From Reticulitermes lucifugus (Eukaryota > Arthropoda > Insecta > Blattodea > Rhinotermitidae), in contig JAKCWW010006374.1 of NCBI GenBank assembly GCA_026260175.1, positions 1-25,269 of the forward strand: a DNA stretch of 25,269 nucleotides. The letters are read 5' to 3'. This document shows positions 18,441 through 25,269 of this stretch, piece after piece. The notes below the pieces were generated by a model. That model had not been told where the DNA came from. It ran no database searches and saw nothing but the letters and a program-made list of their open reading frames with translations. How positions within the stretch are numbered: the stretch's first letter is position 1; each line of letters begins with the position of its first letter. The translations under genes and the position numbers were made by a program.

Positions 18441-19780
18441 AGAAGGGCACTCAATCCTCCCAAGCAAATTACTCTTCTTTGACTTAAGCTTACCTGATTA
18501 GTTGAGAAATGTGTTTCTGAATTTAGGATTTTGGATAAAATGTATAGTTTCTTCAGGCGTTGTACGTTTATATTCTTTTATGTTTTGCTAGGCAGACTGC
18601 TACGATCATCATTATGGACGCACTATCACCGTAGACTTTTATCAGTTGGCTCTGAATTTAGATCGTGAAAATTTGTCGATAGCAAATCCGAATCACTAAT
18701 GAAGCATTCACGGGTCTAAGTTTCAATCGTCGCCACTACACAGAAAACTATCCTCTGGAGAGCACGCGACTTACTAACTTTTGAGGCATCTGTTGCATAT
18801 TACCCCTACTAAAAGTGCTACCTGCTACGGAAAAATAAAATTGTTGGTGAATATGAAAGCTACACGCTAGGAAGCCTTAGTTATGAAACAGGAATTTTGT
18901 GGTTAATATGTTATAGGTGTACGTTATTCAAAGCAAGTTGTAATTAAGTGATATATATGATGTGAAAACATCAAAGAAATCTTTCATTGGAAAGAACAAG
19001 AAATAATTAGGAAACTGGCCTTAAAAGTTTCTGAGGCATATAGCTTATGTAAATGTTAAATTACATGATATTAAAATATGCTCCATATAATTTTACATTT
19101 TCAAGTTTGATATTAATTTCACATTTACTTAATTCGTGTATCTATACATCAAACGGCCTTATAATGAAAATAATTTTGACAACATGCTGCATAAAAACAG
19201 TGTAACAAAGTCATGTACTTGTGAAACGGTGAAGAAATACAGGGAAATTATTTTATCTGACAACTCGCGTTAGTTACTTCCCGTCAGCTCTCTCAATTTA
19301 TAGAAACCAGAAAAAATTCTACTTGCAATGAACAAGGTGTTTTTTTTATGTGGCTCCTGTCGGTAAGGCCAAGAAACCCCTTTCCAGAACCTTCTTTTAT
19401 ATAGCAAGTAAAAACCTAATAGTTACTTTTACACACTGATTTAAAATGCGTGGACCCCGACCCACCGCAATTCGGATAGCGGTAAGCGCTACACTGCCTA
19501 CCATCATAAGAAATGGCCTGAGTAAAGAGTGATTTAATTTGTCTGATAAAATAATAGCCTTGTATTTTCGCAAGATTTATCACTGTGACGTAATTTTAAG
19601 TTTGGCCGCCCTAAAATGTCCTTTATCTAGCATTAAGCAATGTGAAACCTGATGTTACAAAGTTGTTTTACATTTCAATAAAAACAATGTACCATGATCA
19701 AGTGTAGCTTTTCGGAAATGTTATTAAGTTTGCCAAATATACTTGTTTATTTTTTTAGCTCTGTAGGTCTCGACTTATTC
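18441..19780. other. No firm feature; possible tRNA-like fragment
   Basis: AT-rich DNA with no coding motifs. ATAGCGGTAAGCGC near 19477 resembles the start of some tRNA-derived SINE heads but has no B box after it, so I do not call it. Confidence 0.45.
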
Positions 19781-19784
19781 GATA

Positions 19785-19950
19785 ATTCGGCAGGATTTGA
19801 GGTTCTCATGACGGTGCTGATGGAAGTTCCTGTCAGCTTTGCTGTGATGCTGTGTAAAAATGGTGTATGGGTCCGAAAGTTTCAGAGGACCATTTGCTTC
19901 CATTCTAGCTATATTCCTAGAAGAGTGATATATTCCAGAAGATTGTGATT
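19785..19950 (+). repeat. Fragment of the insect 'GFEVL' dispersed repeat
   Basis: The + frame reads GFEVLMTVLMEVPVSF and then VRKFQRTICFHSS. I recognise this as the start of a very common insect-genome repeat usually mistaken for protein (GFEVLTAVVMK, later RRFEGT-like and ICFHLQG). In full copies the opposite end encodes the reverse complement of the same start, meaning the element has inverted ends. Only one end is present here. This is a recollection from annotated insect proteins, not a search result. Confidence 0.55.
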
Positions 19951-20124
19951 TTAAGTAAGGCCTCATTATTTCCTGCTACACCGTATTAAACCTTCCGTTA
20001 ATGGTAAGAATTATAAGATATTCAATGCCTCATTTCTGCTGCTTGTTTCCTTCCTAAATAACTGACATAATTTTTGTGTTTTCACTAAGGGGCCTTTATT
20101 ACTTCTTAAAGTTGTTTTCATATA

Positions 20125-20430
20125 CATTTATTTTGGGGCCGGAATAGCCTAGTCGGTTCGGCGCCTAGGTTTACGGCCTGAATGGTTTGGACTTCAAATC
20201 GCTATCTGAGGAAGTTTTCTCATTTCCAAAAACTTCCACACTGGCTTTGAGGGTCATTCAGTTTCCATCTCAATGGGCACTGAAAGTATTTTACGCTGGT
20301 AAAGCGGCCGGAACTTGACGCTGGCCAATCTCCTCCATCTGCAGCCGAGGTTGAGACTACGTGGAGCTGTATCTGTACTCCCCCTCTGTACTTTCATGGC
20401 ATACAAGGGACAACTTTACATCATTTATTT
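20125..20430 (+). mobile_element. tRNA-derived SINE with 9-bp target duplication
   Basis: The element spans 20135-20421. The A box TAGCCTAGTCGG (20145-20156) matches TRGCNNAGYNGG, and a B box-like GACTTCAAATCG lies at 20190-20201. A 200-bp body follows containing GGTAAAGCGGCCGG and ending CATGGCATACAAGGGACAACTTTAC. The flanks CATTTATTT at 20125-20133 and 20422-20430 are identical and fit a target-site duplication. SINEs of this type are transcribed by RNA polymerase III and moved by LINE machinery. The tail is short and not a pure A run. The body looks related to that of the SINE at 21896-22190. Confidence 0.72.
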
Positions 20431-21895
20431 ATTTCTTTATACGAGAACTGAACACATAGCGGGCACAATGCAGTGAGTGTATAGAGGCTTCGTTGACTGT
20501 ACAGTGTTGGCAGCATCAGTGGGGCAGAACATTCTCCCGCTCTCTGACGCTAACTGGATCCCTCTAATTGAATTACGAGTTAGAGCAGCGAGACTGCAGG
20601 CAGGTGAACTGCACACATCACAAATGGTCGCGATCCACATCACTACTACATCCAAAACAGCCCACATTTTGTTCAGTAACATCTCCGTCCACTGAACAGC
20701 GAGACTTTCACGTTTTCTTTCATGTGTATGTTTAATTCATAGGGTAAATTAAAGCCTGCAGGCCGATATGTACACTCATCGAAACAACTTTCTCATTTCT
20801 CTAACTCTTTTTACCAAAGGATAACTGTTTTTAACTGTGGATATTAGATATAATGATGGAAGTATAACCTAATGTCTACTTGTAGTACATTACATGATGT
20901 TTGTTGACGTACTAGTATATGTGTAATGTGCATTATTGATTGGTAATAGGTTCTATTCGGTTCAAGATTAGAATTATTATATAGAATGAAATTTAAGATG
21001 TTGATTAATAATAAATATTAAAGTGTTTTAAAGAAGGAGATTGTAAATACCTAGATTTGTTTTACTGATACATGGTGGAGAGCGGCCATTGTCCTCTAAT
21101 ATGAAGATGTGATGCAGTATCAGAGTAGTCTGAAGTCATGAGTACATAAAGTTTGCATAGTATACGTATTTCTGTGTTATATATCATAATCCTTTGCATT
21201 GTATTCAAACAAAATGCTGAACAGCCCTTGTCCGGTCACATGTAGCATACTTACCTGTTGTCAGGCTCTTGTGTGTGCCAGAATATGTTATAGGATTGCT
21301 GTAATATGATATGTGTATATATAGCATGCATGTGTATTACTGATAAATAAGGAAAGCAATTAAGTATCTCGAAATAAAACCAGATATTCCGACCGAAAAT
21401 TTAATCTTTGCATGGGAAAAATAGTCTATGGGTTCGGGAAAAATTTTTTAAGTAAAAGAAAGATTTAGCTCGGAAGTGTACGAAATAACAAGGTTTATTT
21501 TCATTAAATAATTTTGAATAAATAATTCAGCCGAACTGTCATTAATGCTGGTAGAAAGTAATGCCTTTTTATAAAACTATTGCCTGCGAAGAATTACAGT
21601 AAGTAAATAAAATATAATTTGCCAGGATTTCGCCAGTCCGCCATTTTGGTTTTTTTACAAGTGGCAGAAAATCTTTCTTAAAAAATGTATATGGCATCTT
21701 ACGAAAATGCACTTGTACCCGATCTCTATAGACGTTGTTATCATGCCGCAAAAGTAACATATCATCCAAGCGGCTGAGATGCAACATTTAATATAACGTA
21801 AAAATATATTTTAACACACAACGTATTTTATAACTTCTGAAACCGAAAATCTTAGTACACTGACACACTTTTTTCCAAAACATAAATGATAGAAC
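20431..21895. other. Unassigned; GC-richer patch then AT-rich DNA
   Basis: Bases 20437-20695 are open on both strands (72 codons + and 81 codons -), but the peptides are unrecognisable, and simultaneous openness suggests composition rather than coding. The rest to 21895 is AT-rich. A minus-strand frame at 21569-21787 (72 codons) also matches nothing I know. Confidence 0.4.
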
Positions 21896-22190
21896 GGGGT
21901 ATGCGGTGGCGAATTTGTTTGAGGCACTGCGATACAAGTCAGAAGGTTAAGGGTTCGATTCCCGATGAGAGTTTTATTGACATAATCCTTCCGGCCGTAC
22001 TGTGGCCCTGGGTTCGACTCAGCCTCTAATAGAAATGAGTATCAGGCGTATCTCCTGGTGGTAAAGTCGGTCGGTGCGTAGGGCTGACAACTTCACCTCC
22101 TTCATAAGCTGATTTTCTAGAACTTCTGGGAGCCTCAACCTCTTGCAGCCCTAAGGGCCTGTCCAGGCCTGCACAGGGATAGGTAAAAAT
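21896..22190 (+). mobile_element. tRNA-derived SINE, second type
   Basis: A tRNA-like head begins GGGGTATGCGGTGGCG, with an A box around 21906-21923 and a near-perfect B box GGTTCGATTCC at 21952-21962. The body includes CTGGTGGTAAAGTCGGTCGG, GGGCTGACAACTTCACCTCC, and ends GCACAGGGATAGGTAAAAATAAA. A second B box-like CTGGGTTCGACTC lies at about 22009-22021. The middle of the body resembles the SINE at 20135-20421 (GGTAAAG-CGG-CGG, then GCTG..CAA..TC.CCTCC), although the heads differ. I could not find a clear target duplication. It is too degenerate, and continues too far, to be a tRNA gene. Confidence 0.65.
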
Positions 22191-23975
22191 AAAATATATT
22201 CATATGGACTACTAAAATTATTACATCCAATTATTTGATACCGCTATACCAAGAGACCGAAGTATCTAAGTGAGGATAATTATCATCAGACACTTCTTGT
22301 AATAAAACTGAGATTTTAAAATGAAAGGAATTAACGATGACAAAAGCGACATTTTTTCCTTTCCATTAACAGAAACGTCCAACTTGGAAATTCCATTTTG
22401 CATCGCGGCACCACAGAAAGCCCTGTCTAGAAAAAAAAATCCTTCTGGGTACTTTATATGTTAATTCGGTTTGAAATCGTGTTGTGCAGTCGGTGAGATC
22501 GTTTTCGGGGTTCACGAACTGGCAGTCTGAATTGGTGAGTGGTTCGGAGGGTTTGGAAGGAATATCTCGCTTTTTTCAGTGGGAAGTGGCGCAGATTTTA
22601 TCTTTATCAATAAATGGATTTAGACATATCAGTGGAATTAGCTTTATGGATATTTCAGTCAACAGGTCACAAATCGTGTTTATCTTTCAACTCATTCTGT
22701 TCTTTATACATTCCGTTTCATGTACAGAAAATTATATTTGGATGGACTGAGTGCCTCAGTACTTGTTAACTCTGGTAGCTTTATGTTCAAACAGAGGTCA
22801 TTAATTGTTTGTTTATTTATTCTAGACTTCAAAGGCCGACACGTGTTCAACTGCCATGGAGATATTCTTCTCTCACTTTACGATGCTACATAATATGGTA
22901 AATTTATATAGGATCAATAACGTGATGTGGGATTAGGATACAAGGAAAGGAACAAGTTTTTCTCTCTTGAAAGAAAAATGTTTGATGACAGAAGATTTCA
23001 GGTTTCTGAATTTAAATCTGAGCTTAAATACCTTGCATTTTTCAACATTTTAAAAGGAAATTATATAAATTTGACATATGCCAAAATAGGTCGTGGGAGA
23101 GCCGGCCGGATATGACGTGTTGAAAAATCTTGTTTTTATCTTCCGCACCTACATTTCGATTATTTCTCTTTTGCGGTAATCAAAATTGTTTGTTTTCCAG
23201 TTAAGTTCTCATCTTTTCTTCGAGCTCTCCAGTCAAGTCTTAGGATAGTAACTCGACTAGGCAAAGAGAGGTTCCTTCCAAATCCTGTATGTTCAAGTCT
23301 TCCTACCATCAGCGTAAACAATAAGCAAAGATAAAATGACTCATCCACCCAGAACCGGTACAATTTTCTTTCGGAATAGAGGCAGATGGGAAGTAAAGTT
23401 TCTGTATATTGCCATGGTCTGAAAAACGCCCTTGTTGATTATTTTCACACAAAAGCACGTTTTCCTGCACTTTCGTTATGGGGTATCTTCTGAAATGACT
23501 GCATGCAATCCCAAACATTTAGTGTAGGTTGGAAGAGATCCTTACAGTTATTGGCGATTGTTCGTTGATGGGCGCCGTACTGAAACAGCAGCGTCTCAGA
23601 CATATTGTATTAGCGTGTAATTTGACCATAGGAATTCAAGTGTACACATCTGTTACAGAAAACAAGAAGACATAAAATTTTGACGCCATGTTTGGTGCAC
23701 GAAAACTCTATAAAGCATGCGTAGTGTCATACCTCAGTTTCGGTTTATAAAAAATATGAAAATGTACTGTATCTACGTGGAATTCCTCTATATGTTGCTT
23801 GTAGAAAAAATCTTAATTGCGGTCTGTTTTATTTGAAGGATCATCATTTGTAATTACGTCATTTTCTCTTCATAAACCTAAACATATTCTAATTTCAACT
23901 ATATGAATATTTGAAAATGTTTTCACATAAATTTCATCAGTTATATTTATTGGAAATTTTTGTCACACTACAAAA
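22191..23975. other. No recognisable gene or repeat
   Basis: Several frames of 60-90 codons (22484-22750 +, 22927-23115 +, 23160-23363 -, 23309-23518 -) are open, but none has a known motif, splice context or codon pattern that supports a gene. No inverted ends or SINE boxes seen. Confidence 0.45.
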
Positions 23976-24020
23976 CGCCACACAATATTTTAGAAACTGC
24001 CTGTTTCCGTCTTCAGGCGA
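23970..24020 (-). ncRNA. Hammerhead-like motif, minus arm of inverted pair
   Basis: CTGAAGA (24016-24010) is intact and stem II GGAAAC (24008-24003) with GTTTC (23997-23993) persists, but the CCGAAAC box reads CTAAAAT. GCG downstream can pair with CGC just before the core as stem I, where the other arm has GUG with CAC. The two arms therefore keep pairing potential with different bases. Confidence 0.4.
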
Positions 24021-24167
24021 GGTAAAACTAACCTCCAAACAAATTAACCTTCATAAAACTAAAACGTTGTTTAAGAGTTATTGGTTTTATGGTGGCTAAT
24101 TTGTTCTGAGGTTAGTGTTGCTTCACATGAAGAGGGAAAAGGGTGGTTTCCGAAACTTTGTGTGGTG
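23976..24167. repeat. Inverted repeat: two hammerhead-like units head to head
   Basis: The 87-base arm 23976-24062 is the reverse complement of 24081-24167 at 66 of 87 positions without gaps, around an 18-base spacer. Each arm holds one hammerhead-like unit pointing outward. Minus arm: CTGAAGA (24016-24010), C, GGAAAC/GTTTC stem, with the GAAA box decayed (CCGAAAC appears as CTAAAAT). Plus arm: ATGAAGA (24127-24133), G, GGAAA/TTTCC stem, intact GAAAC (24152-24156). Such a foldback could come from inverted tandem terminal repeats of a retroelement. Both units have core changes and are probably inactive. Confidence 0.7.
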
Positions 24168-24170
24168 TGA
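24116..24170 (+). ncRNA. Hammerhead-like motif, plus arm of inverted pair
   Basis: TGAAGA follows A rather than the required C3; stem II is GGAAA (24135-24139) with TTTCC (24147-24151); GAAAC is intact at 24152-24156; then TTTGT and GTG. If cleavage follows GTG, the next GTG could pair with CAC upstream of the core as stem I. G at position 17 and A at position 3 would abolish hammerhead cleavage as understood. Confidence 0.4.
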
Positions 24171-25184
24171 CAATGGCAGAAGTCATAATATATAATTAAC
24201 AAATTTACTTATTTCAGTTTATCCAAAAACGCTTTCCTGTAGTTATAGATTTTAAACGTTTCGTGGGAAGATGCCAATTATTGACACATGCGGTAAGCTG
24301 TGGATATGGCCTATTTGAACTTACTATCCCAGAACGTGTGTGGTGGGCCTGAGAATATATAAGCAAAGTATCAAAATATCTTGCCTCCGGACGTATTAAC
24401 ATCTCACCTACAACGCCCACTTAAAATTTATAAACTACCGTTTAAGAGTCCCGTGCTGTGTGTATGGTCCAGGTAAAGCGTGTGTCTGGATGGACATGAA
24501 GGTAAATGTGCAATTTTGGTGAAAAAATTCCAAGACAGGGGCTTTTTAATGAGGGGTTTCTCTACTGGTAATATTTAGGCGCCACTATGTTACGGAATCC
24601 CTGTTTGTTGTTGGGTTATATCATCTGAAGCGGTTTGGTTGACTGTGCTACAATAGAAATAACAGAGCTGTGAGTGCTCAGAATAGTCTTCTCCATAGAT
24701 CTACTGTTTAATCTTCTGTGTGTCCTGTGGACCTCTTTAACCATGAGAGAGAGAGAGAGAGCGACATATATATATACAGGCAGAAGGAGAGAACTCGGGA
24801 GATAAAGAACTGGATTTGTTTCGCCTGGGAGGAGGAAGAAGGCGAGATCAATGGAGCAACAAAGCATAGCAGAGGGTAGGGACAGCTGCTGTACGTGGCA
24901 GTGACGGGTCGGTTTCAAATGTTAAGTTTTGTTTCGTTTTTAAAATCTAGAAATCTCCGTTGTAAGATACTACGCTTGTAGCCGGTTGGGAAACTTCAAA
25001 CTCTTAGGCTTGTATCTTTTTAAAAGGATAAATGTATCTGAAAGACGACAGTAAATAAAATTTATAGTGGTTTATGCAATATATTTGAAATACACTCTCT
25101 GTACTAACGTTTGTCTGTGGTCCGCATTTAATTTATTAAGCAAATATATTGTTTTCAAAACATGAAGTGATTTTTTCCCCCTAT
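24168..25184. other. No recognisable gene; microsatellites
   Basis: No coding family seen. The minus-strand frame 24616-24918 (100 codons) runs through the GA/TA microsatellite and is of low complexity, so I do not call it a gene. Confidence 0.5.
24745..24776. repeat. Compound (GA)n-(TA)n microsatellite
   Basis: GA repeats at 24745-24761, a short CGAC break, then AT repeats at 24766-24776. Confidence 0.92.
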
Positions 25185-25269
25185 GGCTCGACAGCCCCTA
25201 GGGGGGCTAGGCCTCCTCGTTTTTCGAGGTTTCGCGATCACACACTTTAGACACACCACACTCGGTAGG
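25185..25269. repeat. GC-rich edge patch with hairpin
   Basis: CCTCG (25215-25219) and CGAGG (25225-25229) form a five-bp hairpin with a T5 loop, next to a CCCCTAGGGG-type palindrome at about 25196-25205. The patch is much more GC-rich than its surroundings and is probably the end of an unidentified repeat cut by the window edge. Confidence 0.35.

Noticed and set aside
19440..19520. tRNA-like or SINE head at ATAGCGGTAAGCGC
   Set aside because: No B box follows within the proper distance, and no body or target duplication was seen.
21896..21970. A tRNA gene, because of the good B box
   Set aside because: The cloverleaf cannot be completed, the A box is irregular, and the sequence continues into a SINE-type body with an A-rich tail.
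24616..24918. 100-codon minus-strand ORF as a gene
   Set aside because: It runs through a GA/TA microsatellite, is compositionally biased and has no known domain.
1..25269. Similarity between the GC-rich patches at the two window edges (GTGTGTGAT followed by CCTC(C)GAAA on opposite strands)
   Set aside because: The shared words are short and interrupted. They may belong to one repeat family, but I cannot align them convincingly.

Overview
This window looks like a gene desert from a large, AT-rich, repeat-laden arthropod genome. I recognise no host gene exon, rRNA gene or functional tRNA gene. Almost everything identifiable is decayed mobile DNA. The family mix points to an insect, probably a polyneopteran such as a cockroach or termite: a KRBA2-like integrase transposon, a non-LTR family with an 'NGLK-x-GDAL' reverse transcriptase, Penelope-like (PLE) remains, a mariner tail, tRNA-derived SINEs and a 'GFEVL' dispersed repeat. 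The taxon is recalled from the look of these families and has not been tested.

Layout. 1-2.9 kb: no gene; a perfect 26-bp hairpin at 2179-2235. 2.9-3.8 kb: stacked hairpins, a hammerhead-like motif and a hAT-like MITE (3297-3735). 4.45-6.80 kb: a complete but dead Ginger/KRBA2-like DNA transposon with 108-bp terminal inverted repeats and a transposase broken by stops and frameshifts, which still shows a 92-bp intron. 6.8-9.9 kb: nothing firm except one small unrecognised ORF. 9.9-13.8 kb: a hammerhead-like motif and four non-LTR pieces on the + strand; the longest (12461-13835) is split by a 223-bp hAT-like MITE whose removal rejoins the RT frame. 13.9-15.6 kb: a Penelope-like fragment (RT end plus GIY-YIG endonuclease) bracketed by hammerhead-like motifs. 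16.7-16.9 kb: mariner C-terminus (- strand). 17.6-18.45 kb: a 538-bp insert carrying a hammerhead-like motif and flanked by 51-bp direct repeats, then another such motif. 19.8-22.2 kb: a dispersed-repeat fragment and two SINEs. 23.98-24.17 kb: an 87-bp-arm inverted repeat with one hammerhead-like core in each arm. The rest is unassigned, with microsatellites.

The most interesting signal is the repeated appearance of one RNA-like architecture on both strands: CTGAAGA (or CTGATGA), one extra base, a stem-loop, GAAAC, a short loop, GTA. I see eight cores plus a half-site in 25 kb. This is the layout of a type I hammerhead ribozyme with a two-base-pair stem III, and one locus lies beside a Penelope-like element, a group known to carry such ribozymes. 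No genes here appear to act together in a pathway; the window is a layered record of insertions.
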